From positions 248,001 to 312,000 of the forward strand of contig NZ_JAOQKJ010000003.1 of the NCBI RefSeq assembly GCF_025567405.1: DNA of 64,000 bases. Direction: 5' to 3'. The translations under genes were made by a program, and so were the position numbers. A model generated the notes under the pieces. It was given only the letters and a program-made list of their open reading frames with translations, made no database searches and was not told where the DNA came from. Position 1 is the first letter of the stretch. Each line of letters begins with the position of its first letter. The DNA comes from Suilimivivens aceti. GTDB taxonomy: Bacteria; Bacillota; Clostridia; Lachnospirales; Lachnospiraceae. Positions 53,516 to 63,941 of the stretch are shown piece by piece.

Positions 53516-53888
53516 AATAACTTGAAAGCGGTTCTGATCGGTCTTATGGCTGCGGAAAGTTTACTTCCTCATGTCTGGGGAATGAAAAAAGATCATTCAC
53601 GATAATAGAAAGTTTACTTTCTATTATATGCGAAGCAAAGGATACGAAGAAGGCTCTGCCTTCGAGTAACCGCTCCGCTTCTTTCTTCCTTCGTTTTTAT
53701 GCTGTTAATGTCTAGCGTGACACTAACAACATTCATTGCTTTGTTTTTCTTTGTTAAGAAATAAATCTCTAGATGTCTCTCTTAATCAATCTACTTGTCT
53801 GTTTTAGAAGTTTCCTTCCTTTACAGACGTTGGATACTTGATCTGATATTCGGTTTTCAAGGTACGATTTGTGAAATTTCTTTCACAG
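53516..53888. other. tRNA-Ala to 23S spacer
   Basis: No gene. It contains a perfect 12-bp palindrome ATAATAGAAAGT/ACTTTCTATTAT (53602-53627) and the 5' half of the 23S processing stem (53840-53863). Confidence 0.6.
53840..53863 (-). other. 5' half of the 23S precursor processing stem
   Basis: Minus strand ACCTTGAAAACCGAATATC, complementary to the sequence after the 23S 3' end (50570-50593). Confidence 0.65.
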
Positions 53889-53961
53889 TGGAGACTAAGA
53901 GATTCGAACTCTCGACCCCCTGCTTGCAAGGCAGGTGCTCTCCCAACTGAGCTAAGCCCCC
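53889..53961 (-). tRNA. tRNA-Ala (anticodon TGC)
   Basis: 73 nt between 5S and 23S; anticodon loop CTTGCAA, T-arm AGTTCGAATCT, discriminator A. A usual spacer tRNA in Firmicute rRNA operons. Confidence 0.95.
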
Positions 53962-53964
53962 ATG

Positions 53965-54083
53965 GATCCGGCAGCCACCTGCTTTCCCATACCGTCTCCA
54001 GTATAGTATCATCGGCCGCTTAGGTCTTAACCATCGTGTTCGGGATGAGAACGGGTGTGTCCCCTAAGCGCATCGCCACCGGA
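53965..54083 (-). rRNA. 5S ribosomal RNA, placed between 16S and 23S
   Basis: About 119 nt. It begins TCCGGTGGCGATGCGCTTAG; loop B/C sequence CCCGTTCTCATCCCGAACAC is canonical, as is GGAGACGGTATGGGAAAGCAG. It follows 16S and precedes tRNA-Ala, and no 5S follows 23S. Confidence 0.95.
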
Positions 54084-54248
54084 ATTGTTTGTTGTCTTTT
54101 CTTTCGTCCATGTGCCGATTCCCCTTCACCCTCGGCATCCTTCGGATACCTCGTGCTCGGTCAATCGCCTTATGCCTGAAGCCAATGTCAAAGCCTCTGG
54201 AATGCTGGCATTCCATTTCCTTTTCCATTGTCTTCCGTCACATGGACT

Positions 54249-54276
54249 CCTTGACAACTAGACAGTAATGTAACCC
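54249..54276 (-). other. 3' half of the 16S precursor processing stem
   Basis: Plus strand CCTTGACAACTAGACAGTAA matches the 16S leader (56030-56003, minus strand) at 25 of 28 positions over the full stem, so the two transcript flanks are complementary. Confidence 0.7.
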
Positions 54277-54285
54277 TTACTTTTT

Positions 54286-55832
<1,547 letters not shown>

Positions 55833-56002
55833 ATAGTTTTCTCCTTAACCCGGATCAACATCTGGTTGATCCTATCCGTCTATCCGATCTTAAATCAGAT
55901 GACTTACTGTTAGGTTTGCTTTCGCTTGTTTTCGACTATTTCTAGTCCTCTGAATCTTCTTCAGAGCTTTGTCCTCTCGGACTTTCTCATTTAGAATTTT
56001 CA

Positions 56003-56030
56003 GGGTTGCATTACTGTTTATTTGTCAAGG
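56003..56030 (-). other. 5' half of the 16S precursor processing stem
   Basis: Minus strand CCTTGACAAATAAACAGTAA continuing into TGCAACCC, complementary to the 16S trailer. TTGACA here resembles a -35 element but lacks a matching -10, so I read it as stem sequence. Confidence 0.65.
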
Positions 56031-56128
56031 TACGTGCAAAGTGGGATTTTGTATGAAGCATTTCCCAAAAACCTGCATCGCAGATCTGCTTCGCATTCGT
56101 TGCTGTGTCTCTCAGACGCAACTCTGAT

Positions 56129-56157
56129 ATAATATCATGTGTTTCTGTCTGTGTCAA
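56129..56157 (-). promoter_or_regulatory. rRNA operon promoter
   Basis: Minus strand TTGACA (56157-56152), a 17-base spacer, TATTAT (56134-56129). An A-rich UP-like tract lies just upstream (56160-56200). The leader to 16S is about 290 bases. Confidence 0.85.
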
Positions 56158-56229
56158 CACCTTTTTTGAGATTTTTTATTTTTGTTTTTCTTCTCAGAAA
56201 AACCTCTCTTCCGTCACGCCGGATCTCTT

Positions 56230-56471
56230 ACCAGCTCTTTCAGACGGTGGAATTTGATTATAACACTGCACCGGACTTAATGTCAATCCCCAATTTTCTG
56301 CAGTCTTGATAGCGTCCTGATAGCGTTCTAATAGCGGTTTTAATAGTGTCCGACAAGAAATGAACACCAGCAGTATTTAATATGAATTCTTCTCCCTTGA
56401 ATGCAAAGAGCTGATGCTTCTGCGAATAAATAATCGCAGAGGTCACCAGCTCTACCAGCATTTTGAATTAC
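56230..56471. other. Stretch without a convincing gene
   Basis: A 67-codon minus-strand frame (56258-56461) and a second frame reading LLERYQDAIKTAENWG and PVQCYNQIPPSERAGK hint at a short decayed gene. Neither has a ribosome site or a family I can name. Confidence 0.35.
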
Positions 56472-57308
56472 TCAAAGGCAAACTTCATTCTCTATTTTTT
56501 CCGAAAGTGCTGTGCCAGTCACTTTCTTATCTGTTAAATGCACATCGATAACTTGGACACATTCTTCTGATTCCCCATATGGAAGGACTGTGATCAAAGA
56601 TCCGTCACTATCGTAGGCTATTGAATTACCGATCGCTTTCCACCCTGACCAGGAACCCTTTGACACCTGTCCGACATTGCTTACACCAATAACGGGTATC
56701 CCAAACATTTTGGAAATCTTTCCATATGGAATATGCCATTCCTCACCATACGGTTCTGTTTCAATATTATAATCCGATTTTACAGCCCATGCACATGGGG
56801 ACAAGATCATATCTGCACACATCCTGCCAAGAGTAATAGCAATAGAAAGACTGTTTAATGAATTATCAGCGCAGATATCAATCCCAATCTTGCCGAGGGG
56901 AGTTTCTGTAACGCCAATCCTGTCTCCAATCGCATAGACATCCTCCACTCCGGTCAATACATTTATCTTACGGTGCTTATAAAGGATCTCTCCCCCATCT
57001 GAAATAAGAAGTGCTGTATTGTAAATTTTTTCCTGTTCTCTTTCTGTAAGTCCTGCAACAAGAAATACCTTATTCTCAGTAGCAATTTTTTGATAAGCAT
57101 CACTGACTTTTCCCGGAACTGGTTCAGCAAGTGAACTTGCTTCAGGGTTTCCCCACCCAAGATCCATGCATTCAGGAAGAACGCAGATCTGTGCACCTTT
57201 TGCTTTTGCGCTTTTTACAAGCTCCGACGCATGCTGAATGTTTTTATCTGGTTCTGAAAACAGAACATTCATCTGGATCATACCGATTTTTACAATATTA
57301 TTTGCCAT
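56472..57308 (-). CDS. Nitrilase-superfamily carbon-nitrogen hydrolase
   Basis: A 278-residue cytoplasmic amidase/nitrilase fold. The catalytic triad is visible: Glu in VLPECMD (about residue 45), Lys in YKHRKINVL (about 112) and Cys in GIDICADN (about 146). The substrate cannot be told (omega-amidase, N-carbamoyl compound or other amide). It follows the cstA-like gene by 33 bases, with no terminator between, so it is probably under the same T-box. Confidence 0.9.
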   Translation of the reverse strand: MANNIVKIGMIQMNVLFSEPDKNIQHASELVKSAKAKGAQICVLPECMDLGWGNPEASSLAEPVPGKVSDAYQKIATENKVFLVAGLTEREQEKIYNTALLISDGGEILYKHRKINVLTGVEDVYAIGDRIGVTETPLGKIGIDICADNSLNSLSIAITLGRMCADMILSPCAWAVKSDYNIETEPYGEEWHIPYGKISKMFGIPVIGVSNVGQVSKGSWSGWKAIGNSIAYDSDGSLITVLPYGESEECVQVIDVHLTDKKVTGTALSEKIENEVCL

Positions 57309-57341
57309 ATAAAACTAACATAGCTCCTTCCCATCTTCTTA

Positions 57342-59030
57342 TCAGTTCTCTGCTTTCTTCTTAACAAGCTCTTTTCCTGAATGTACCACAATCGTAACAC
57401 CAAGTATCATCAGCAGGATCGCTATGATCAGCTGCAGACCCTCTACCAGGAATACTGCACTTCCTGCACTGTATGCCTTTACAAGACCTATTGTACGTTC
57501 AACCAACGCAGTAAAGGTTACACAGAGCATGATGATCAGTGGAGGGAACAGAGTTCTGTTCTTTCTTCCGGTTACCTTCAGGAATACGCAGAGTGTGATC
57601 AGTACCAATGCACTCAGTAACTGGTTTGCGCTTCCAAACAGTGGCCAGATGTTGGCATATCCGATCTTGGTCAGGATAAACCCACAGGCAAGTGTCAATA
57701 CTGTTGCAAAATACTTATTGCAAAAAACCTTTCTCCAGCCTTCTGCATGCTCCATATCATCTACACTGAACAGTTCCTGGAATGACATACGTCCAATTCT
57801 TGCTACAGAATCAAGGCTTGTCAGTGCCAGTGCGGATACGCACATTGTCATAAAGCACTGTGCAGCATATACAGGAATACCAAACATTTCAAAAAATCCA
57901 GCCACACCTGATGAAAAAATCTGGAACGGTGTTCCACTTGCTGCAGTACCATCGGCAGCTGCAGCTGCGCCTGCTACACAGAGAGCAAGAATTGCCAGCA
58001 GACTTTCCAGTATCATAGCACCATAGCCAACCTTCAGCATATCCTTTTCATTGGAAACAGTCTTGGAAGAGGTTCCCGAAGAAACCAGACTATGGAATCC
58101 GGAAACCGCACCACAGGCAACAGTTACAAACAGGATCGGAAACAGATCTCCCAGTGTATCATTATGAAATCCGGTAAATGCTGGCAGATTCATTTTAGGA
58201 TGTGCAACCAGCAGACCGATAACTGCTCCAAGGATCATTCCTGCAAACATAAAGGTTGTCATATAATCCCTTGGCTGCATCAAAAGCCACATCGGAAGCA
58301 CTGCTGCCAGAAAGATATAGGCAAATGTAAGATAACTCCATGTGTCCTTGGTTGCTGTGATCGGGCATGCCATACCAATTGCAAAAGCTGCCACTGTACA
58401 TATAAGTCCGACTACAACCTGCTTCCAGCCTGTCAGCTTGAACTTCTTCTGGATCAGACCAAATACAACTGCAAATACAATAAACAGCAGAGAAATGCTT
58501 CCGGCCGCTCCATTGGTCTTCGCAGCGTCAGAAAGCTGTGATACACCATCCACTACGGTATAGGCATTAAAGGTACCTGCAACCATGTCAGCAAATGCAG
58601 CAATAACGATCAGGGTGAATAACCAGCAGAACAGAAGGAACAGCTTACGTCCTGTTTTTCCGATATACTGTTCGATCAGAAGTCCCATGGATTTTCCTTC
58701 GTTCTTGACGCTTGCATACAGCGCACCAAAATCGGTGACTGCACCAAAGAAAATACCACCAAGGACGATCCAGAGAAACACAGGAACCCATCCAAATACA
58801 GCTGCCTGAATAGCACCTGTAACAGGGCCAGCTCCGGCAATGGATGAAAACTGATGGGCAAATACTGTCCAGCCATTTGTGGGTACATAGTCCTGTCCGT
58901 CTTCCTTTGTTACGGCAGGAGTTTTGGCATTGGGATCGATCCCCCATGTCTTTGCAAGCCATCTTCCATAGAAAAGATAACCTGCAGCCAGGCATACGCC
59001 TGCAACCAGTACAATAACCAGTGTGTTCAT
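57342..59030 (-). CDS. CstA-family carbon-starvation/peptide-pyruvate transporter
   Basis: A 562-residue membrane protein with about 15 hydrophobic segments. Family blocks include GWTVFAHQFSSIAGAGPVTGAIQAAVFGWVP near residue 55, GAVTDFGALYASVKNEGKSMG, and FHSLVSSGTSSKTVSNEKDM near residue 310. E. coli relatives import peptides (CstA) or pyruvate (BtsT). It is shorter than E. coli CstA, as in many Firmicutes. GAGGAGATAGTATT precedes the ATG. A T-box in its leader means that uncharged tRNA turns it on, which favours amino-acid or peptide uptake. Confidence 0.92.
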   Translation of the reverse strand: MNTLVIVLVAGVCLAAGYLFYGRWLAKTWGIDPNAKTPAVTKEDGQDYVPTNGWTVFAHQFSSIAGAGPVTGAIQAAVFGWVPVFLWIVLGGIFFGAVTDFGALYASVKNEGKSMGLLIEQYIGKTGRKLFLLFCWLFTLIVIAAFADMVAGTFNAYTVVDGVSQLSDAAKTNGAAGSISLLFIVFAVVFGLIQKKFKLTGWKQVVVGLICTVAAFAIGMACPITATKDTWSYLTFAYIFLAAVLPMWLLMQPRDYMTTFMFAGMILGAVIGLLVAHPKMNLPAFTGFHNDTLGDLFPILFVTVACGAVSGFHSLVSSGTSSKTVSNEKDMLKVGYGAMILESLLAILALCVAGAAAAADGTAASGTPFQIFSSGVAGFFEMFGIPVYAAQCFMTMCVSALALTSLDSVARIGRMSFQELFSVDDMEHAEGWRKVFCNKYFATVLTLACGFILTKIGYANIWPLFGSANQLLSALVLITLCVFLKVTGRKNRTLFPPLIIMLCVTFTALVERTIGLVKAYSAGSAVFLVEGLQLIIAILLMILGVTIVVHSGKELVKKKAEN

Positions 59031-59160
59031 AATACTATCTCCTCTTTGATTGAATATAAATATATATGCTCAACACCAGTATTTGGTCTTAAACCAAAGC
59101 CCGGTGTCTGACATCAAAAGCACGTTGATCCTCAGGAAATCTTTACCGTTTCTTAACAAC

Positions 59161-59446
59161 AAAAAAACTCCGTCTCCTGATTCACTCAGAAGACGAAGAA
59201 CTGTTCTCCGCGGTACCACTTCAATTGCCAATAAAATTGACCTCTCTTATCATATCCGCACTGCTGCTGAATACGTATCCCTGTAACGGTGGATCTCCGT
59301 TTCGGATTACTGGCTGCTTCACCCGAACTGCTCTCAGGGGATAATGCTCTTCCTTCACACACCGTCTCGCACCAACCGCCGGCTCTCTGTCCATGCTTCC
59401 CGGAAAGCATCCTGTCCTGCTCTCTGCATTTCATTTCTAAAACTAT
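59161..59446 (-). promoter_or_regulatory. T-box riboswitch leader of the cstA-nitrilase genes
   Basis: The minus strand carries the T-box core GAAGTGGTACCGCGGAGAAC (59222-59203). A terminator follows (CGTCTTCTGA, GTGAA loop, TCAGGAGACG, then seven T at 59167-59161). Upstream, stem I elements are visible: GCAGAGAGCAGG, GGTTGGTGCGAG and the closing CCCCTGAGAGC. By analogy with other leaders the specifier may be ATT (Ile), read in GCATTATCCCCTGAG, but this is uncertain. Confidence 0.88.
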
Positions 59447-59479
59447 GGACTATTTTAGTCCCTTTTTCTGAAATGTCAA
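59447..59479 (-). promoter_or_regulatory. Promoter of the T-box transcript with a palindrome over the -10
   Basis: Minus strand TTGACA (59479-59474), a 16-base spacer, TAAAAT (59457-59452). GGACTA-TTT-TAGTCC (59447-59461) is a perfect palindrome covering the -10, so a repressor could also act here. Confidence 0.7.
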
Positions 59480-59520
59480 CTGTTTTTTGCTAACTTTTCA
59501 GATTGATCTTTTTTATCCTA

Positions 59521-59913
59521 TTATACAGATAAGAATGTCAGGCCAAGCTCCTTTACGACCCGCACCAGAAAAGCCGTGATCAGTCCTGCCTCCACCACCC
59601 CGAGTACCATCCCAAGCAGCTTGTCAAGCCAACGGATCACCGGCAGACCCGAGATCAGCTTCAGTGAGGTAAACAGTACGTTCATAAGCCGGTATACCAG
59701 GCAGACTGCAAACAGGACACAGACGAACTGCACCACCTGACCAATCTTCTGGTCAAAATAACTGTTCAGCGCTCCCATGATCAGGATCACACAAAAACCC
59801 GCTGCCACCATAGCGATCAGTGAGATCAGTTCCTTTACCATTCCCTTTTTGGCTCCTGCAGCAATCCGCCAGATAAAGATCAGAGCAACTATCACCAGTG
59901 AAAAATAATACAT
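59521..59913 (-). CDS. CvpA-family membrane protein
   Basis: A 130-residue protein with four hydrophobic helices, matching CvpA: GAKKGMVKELISLIAMVAAG near residue 22, and LLGMVLGVVEAGLITAFLV near the C-terminus. The family is linked to envelope homeostasis and colicin V export; its mechanism is unknown. It follows the DUF5711-like gene by 18 bases. Confidence 0.88.
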   Translation of the reverse strand: MYYFSLVIVALIFIWRIAAGAKKGMVKELISLIAMVAAGFCVILIMGALNSYFDQKIGQVVQFVCVLFAVCLVYRLMNVLFTSLKLISGLPVIRWLDKLLGMVLGVVEAGLITAFLVRVVKELGLTFLSV

Positions 59914-59931
59914 CCTCTCCTTCGTCCTTTT

Positions 59932-61143
59932 CTATTTTAATTCCATCGTATCTACCGAGCCGCTGGTCACTGCCGTGTACTTGTAAGCAGAAGAGGTAGG
60001 TATCAGCAGGCTTACCGGTTTTTCAAAAGTACCGGTAAACCGGTCCACTCCACTGATATTACAGATACGGCAGTCCATATCATTATAAATGATGATCTGG
60101 TCTTTGGAAAATACAATATCTGAATAGTCCATATCGATCAGCAGGGAATGAATCTTGTCACCACCTGTATTATAAACATCCAGCCGGTAGGCAGCTTCTC
60201 CGCTCTGATCTCTGTATACCAGTCCTACATAGCTTTCATTGTAATAAATTCCCTGTACCTCTTCATCCAGCAATGCTACAGCCGTAGTATTCGGCTTTTC
60301 ACTTCCGGAAAAGAATACAATTCTATCATCTGAAACAGCAAATGCATTGCTGCTGCTCATGAACTGTACATAAGGCACTACCGTATCAACATAATCAAAA
60401 CCGCTCACATAATTATCACTTTCATTTTTTCCCACTTCACCAAAATTAAAGAAAGCAACTGTTGATTTCATTTCACCGCTGTCAACATGGAGATAGGAGA
60501 TGGCAAGGAGTTTCCCATTTGGCGAAAGAGAGATACTTAGAGGATATCCGCTCTTATCCATAGTAGCCTTGATATCTACAATAGAAGTATCCGTATTTTC
60601 ATTTCCATTATAAAGAAGGATCCTTGTCACGTCAGAATCATCCAGAACCGCTGCCACTACTCCATTCTCCGACACACAGATCTTCCGGATCGGCAGATTG
60701 GTGTTCACAGTTCCAAGCTGCTTGTCCCCACTTACCACATAAATTGTTCTGCCATTATAATCACCGATCGCCGCTACATTTCCACAGATTGTGGTCATGG
60801 GATTCTGCATTTCAAAGGTCTGGTTCCAGAGCACATTTCCTTTTTCATCCAGCGAACTGACACCGTCCTTACTGTATAACAGCACCCGTGTCCCAAGTGC
60901 CCTTACGCTGGCTCCCTGGACAATCGTCACCGGCGTAGAACCTGTGATCACGCTTTCTGTGAAGACTTTATTCTTCCACTGAAATATAAAAAAGAACAGC
61001 ACAGCTGCAACCAAAATAACTCCAAGCGCTGCCCTGTAAAATATAGCCAGCTTATGTCCCCTGATCTTTTCTCTGTAACCAGTGGTCTTTTCGGTCTGTT
61101 GACGTTTTTCTCTTTCTTTTAAATAGTCCCGAATGTTTGACAT
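59932..61143 (-). CDS. Membrane-anchored beta-propeller-like protein (DUF5711-like)
   Basis: About 403 residues from the ATG at 61143, which follows GGAGAAAAAT; the open frame extends 53 codons upstream into non-protein-like sequence. It has a basic N-terminus, one transmembrane helix (AALGVILVAAVLFFFIFQW, about 35-53), then an extracellular domain of repeated beta blades (VRALGTRVLLYSKDGVSSLDEKGNVLWNQ and similar, ending VSLLIPTSSAYKYTAV). It resembles DUF5711 proteins of clostridia. Function unknown; it lies in a row with cvpA and a small membrane protein. Confidence 0.8.
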   Translation of the reverse strand: MSNIRDYLKEREKRQQTEKTTGYREKIRGHKLAIFYRAALGVILVAAVLFFFIFQWKNKVFTESVITGSTPVTIVQGASVRALGTRVLLYSKDGVSSLDEKGNVLWNQTFEMQNPMTTICGNVAAIGDYNGRTIYVVSGDKQLGTVNTNLPIRKICVSENGVVAAVLDDSDVTRILLYNGNENTDTSIVDIKATMDKSGYPLSISLSPNGKLLAISYLHVDSGEMKSTVAFFNFGEVGKNESDNYVSGFDYVDTVVPYVQFMSSSNAFAVSDDRIVFFSGSEKPNTTAVALLDEEVQGIYYNESYVGLVYRDQSGEAAYRLDVYNTGGDKIHSLLIDMDYSDIVFSKDQIIIYNDMDCRICNISGVDRFTGTFEKPVSLLIPTSSAYKYTAVTSGSVDTMELK

Positions 61144-61163
61144 ATTTTTCTCCAGATATCCTG

Positions 61164-61799
61164 TTAACCGGCTCCCTGCAATGCCTTTGCCGCCATAAGC
61201 GCAAATTCCCGCATGGCAGCATAATCCCCAATCGCAAGAGAGGCTGTTGCCGTCAGCAGAATGAGAACTGCCAGAAGAAAAATCGAAATAAAGCCAGTCC
61301 ACTTCCCCTGTCTCCTGCTGCTTTTACCTTTCACTCCCAGGTGTTTATCCTCTTTAATGCCTGATCTGTGGTCCCCCGGCATTCTCTGTTTTCTTTTATT
61401 GCAGAATATCATATAATCCTGCATGGCTTCATTGTTCTCATAAAAGATAAAAAATCCCGCTTTACCGGAAGAATCCTGAGAAGCCGGATTTTCAAACAGT
61501 GTCTGACCGGCATACAGATTCACGTAGCCGATCAGCTCATATTCTGAAAAGAACATTTCCTGGATCTGCTCCTGGCTCATCCCCTGCTGAAGCTCTGCCG
61601 CAATATGGGAAACACCATAAATCAGATAGATATGACTTTCCTCTTTCTGCAATGCATATCCATACAATGCAGCTCTGACAGGAAGCAGAGATTCCTCTTT
61701 TCTGCAGTTTTCCAAAAAAGAACAGGCATAATCTTCTATATAGATCCGATCCTTTCCGGAAGCATTTCCGATCTGCCTTACTATCCAAGGTAAGCGCAT
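61164..61799 (-). CDS. Hypothetical tail-anchored protein
   Basis: About 211 residues from the ATG at 61799, chosen because GGAGGGACT lies just upstream; earlier in-frame ATGs lack a site. The N-terminal cytoplasmic part has no motif I recognise. A basic stretch (GKSSRRQGKW) precedes a C-terminal transmembrane helix (FISIFLLAVLILLTATASLAIG) and a short tail. It precedes the DUF5711-like gene by 20 bases and probably works with it. Confidence 0.65.
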   Translation of the reverse strand: MRLPWIVRQIGNASGKDRIYIEDYACSFLENCRKEESLLPVRAALYGYALQKEESHIYLIYGVSHIAAELQQGMSQEQIQEMFFSEYELIGYVNLYAGQTLFENPASQDSSGKAGFFIFYENNEAMQDYMIFCNKRKQRMPGDHRSGIKEDKHLGVKGKSSRRQGKWTGFISIFLLAVLILLTATASLAIGDYAAMREFALMAAKALQGAG

Positions 61800-61893
61800 A
61801 GTCCCTCCATGATATCTATTTTTCTTCATCATATCGGAAAATCTATGCGCTTTCTGTCATAGCCTGTCCGGCTTTTTCTTTATTGTTCGACTT

Positions 61894-62934
61894 TCAGGCA
61901 AAACGATAAATAGTTACTGTATCATATGCCCTGTCAGGTCCAAATACTGCAGACGGAAATCCCGGTTCATTGGCAGTGTCCGGATAATACTGGGTTTCAA
62001 GCGCAAGTCCGCTTCTTTCTGCATACACTGCCCCATTCTTTCCTGTCGTTCTGCTAATACAGTTTCCTGCATAGAACTGCACGCCGGGCAGATCAGTCAG
62101 TACTGTCATGACCCTGCCAGAGGTTTCCTCTGTCACTCTTGCGGCCTCCCGTAAGGTGCCATAGTCACCATCTATTACAAAATTATGGTCAAAGCCCTTG
62201 CATAGCTTTAACTGTTCACAGTCTTCATTAATGTCCCTTCCGATCTCCTTCTCTGTCGTAAAATCAAATGGTGTCCCTTTTACAGAAGCAATCTCTCCTG
62301 TAGGGATCGCACCCGGCAGTACCGGTGTATAATTTGCTGCATGAAGTAACAGCCTATGTCCTTCAATTCTACCCGCATCATGTCCTGCAAGGTTAAAGTA
62401 AGAATGATTTGTCATATTCAGGATCGTATTTCTGTCACTTTCCCCGTGATAATGGATCTGAAGTTCATTTTCTTCGGTTACAGTATAGGTAACTGAAACC
62501 CTCTTGTTTCCTGGAAATCCCATGGAACCGTCTGCATCCTCCAGTGTAAATTTCACACCATTTCCTTCAATCTGTGCATCCCATATCCTCTTGTGATAAC
62601 CAAGCTCTGCATCACTGTGAAGATTATTTTCCCCATCATTCCTTGCAAGCTCATATTTCTTTCCCTCCAGCACAAAGCTGGCATTCGCAATTCTGTTGGC
62701 ATTTGGTCCGATGGTCGCACCAAAACAGCTTCCGTTTTCAAAATAAGGCTCAAGTGTATCATAACCAAGAACCACATCTGCAGTCTGTCCATTCTTATCC
62801 GGAACCAAAAGGTCTACGAGAATCGCACCATAATTAATGACACCTGCCTCCATGCCCTTTCCATTGCTGATAAAAAATCTTGTGATCTCCCGGCCGTCTT
62901 TCATTTTGCCAAATGCTTCTGTTCTTACTGCCAT
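61894..62934 (-). CDS. galM: Aldose 1-epimerase (galactose mutarotase)
   Basis: A 346-residue cytoplasmic enzyme that interconverts alpha and beta aldose anomers. Conserved parts: GPNANRIANASF, NNLHSDAELGYHKRIWDA, the catalytic His in MTNHSYFNLAGHD, GFDHNFVID, and the catalytic Glu in GLALETQYYPDTANEPGFPS near the C-terminus. AGGAGAGG lies upstream of the ATG. No other galactose genes are adjacent. Confidence 0.95.
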   Translation of the reverse strand: MAVRTEAFGKMKDGREITRFFISNGKGMEAGVINYGAILVDLLVPDKNGQTADVVLGYDTLEPYFENGSCFGATIGPNANRIANASFVLEGKKYELARNDGENNLHSDAELGYHKRIWDAQIEGNGVKFTLEDADGSMGFPGNKRVSVTYTVTEENELQIHYHGESDRNTILNMTNHSYFNLAGHDAGRIEGHRLLLHAANYTPVLPGAIPTGEIASVKGTPFDFTTEKEIGRDINEDCEQLKLCKGFDHNFVIDGDYGTLREAARVTEETSGRVMTVLTDLPGVQFYAGNCISRTTGKNGAVYAERSGLALETQYYPDTANEPGFPSAVFGPDRAYDTVTIYRFA

Positions 62935-62955
62935 TTTCTGATAACTCCTCTCCTG

Positions 62956-63552
62956 TTATAGTTCTGTTCTTCCCTCCAGTGCCCGCAGCAGGGTAACTTC
63001 ATCAATATATTCAAGGTCACCCCCTACCGGCACACCGCTGGCAATCCTTGTCACTTTAATTCCTGTAGGCTTAATGAGCTTCCCGATATACATGGCTGTA
63101 GTCTCGCCCTCCAGACTTGAGTTGGTGGCAATGATCACTTCCTGCACATCTCCTTTCAGTCTCTCAATCAGTTCCTTCAGTTTGATATCTGACGGTCCGA
63201 TCCCGAGCATGGGCGATATTGCCCCATGAAGCACATGATATACCCCTTCATATTTACCTGTTTTCTCATAGGCAGCAAGATCCCTGGTATTTTCTACCAC
63301 CATGATCGTGCTGTGATCTCTTTTTTCATTTCTGCAGATTGGGCAGAGCTCATCATCCGTCAGAGTATAACATTCCTTGCAATAGCGGACATGCTCCTTG
63401 GCATCCAGGATCGTCTTTGACAGTCTGGCCACCTTGTCCTTTGGCATATTGATCAGATGAAATGCCAGACGCTGTGCAGACTTGTTCCCGATTCCCGGAA
63501 GAGCTGCCAGCTCATCGATTAATTTGTTAATATATCCGCTATAAAGATCCAT
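62956..63552 (-). CDS. recR: Recombination mediator protein RecR
   Basis: A 198-residue protein of the RecFOR pathway, which loads RecA at single-strand gaps. It has the helix-hairpin-helix LAALPGIGNKSAQRLAFHL, the Cys4 zinc finger (RYCKECYTLTDDELCPICRN), and a Toprim domain (STIMVVENTRDLAAYE ... GVYHVLHGAISPMLGIGP). Its start overlaps the ybaB stop by one base (TAATG). Gene order dnaX-ybaB-recR is conserved in Firmicutes. Confidence 0.97.
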   Translation of the reverse strand: MDLYSGYINKLIDELAALPGIGNKSAQRLAFHLINMPKDKVARLSKTILDAKEHVRYCKECYTLTDDELCPICRNEKRDHSTIMVVENTRDLAAYEKTGKYEGVYHVLHGAISPMLGIGPSDIKLKELIERLKGDVQEVIIATNSSLEGETTAMYIGKLIKPTGIKVTRIASGVPVGGDLEYIDEVTLLRALEGRTEL

Positions 63553-63905
63553 TAGAACGGAAGTCCTCCTCCGAGGCTGAGTCCTCCTGTCATCTTGTTC
63601 ATCAGCTCTGCATTTGCTTCATCTGCCATACGGAGTGCTTCATTCGTTGCTGCCATAACAAGATCCTCCAGCATCTCAATATCATCCGGATCCACTACTT
63701 CTTCAGACAGCTTGACCTTTGTGATCTCTTTCTTCCCGGTCACTGTCACTTCAACAGCTCCGCCACCGGCCTTGGCTGTAAATTCCTTTGTCTCCATTGC
63801 TTTCTGGTTTTCTTCCATCTGACGCTGCATTCTCTGCGCCTGCTTCATCAGATTGTTCATATTTCCGGGCATTCCACCACCGGGAAATCCTCCACGTTTT
63901 GCCAT
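63552..63905 (-). CDS. YbaB/EbfC nucleoid-associated protein
   Basis: A 117-residue DNA-binding protein. MNNLMKQAQRMQRQMEENQK, the FTAKAGGGAVEVTVTGKKEI strand region and VVDPDDIEMLEDLVMAATNEA define the family; Gly-rich ends are usual. AGAAAGGAAAATAAATT precedes the ATG. It lies between dnaX and recR. Confidence 0.95.
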   Translation of the reverse strand: MAKRGGFPGGGMPGNMNNLMKQAQRMQRQMEENQKAMETKEFTAKAGGGAVEVTVTGKKEITKVKLSEEVVDPDDIEMLEDLVMAATNEALRMADEANAELMNKMTGGLSLGGGLPF

Positions 63906-63941
63906 AATTTATTTTCCTTTCTCAACATAAAACTTTTCTTT

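Noticed and set aside
56003..56030. A second rRNA promoter at the TTGACA near 56025
   Set aside because: No -10 element at proper spacing, and the sequence is explained by pairing with the 16S trailer.
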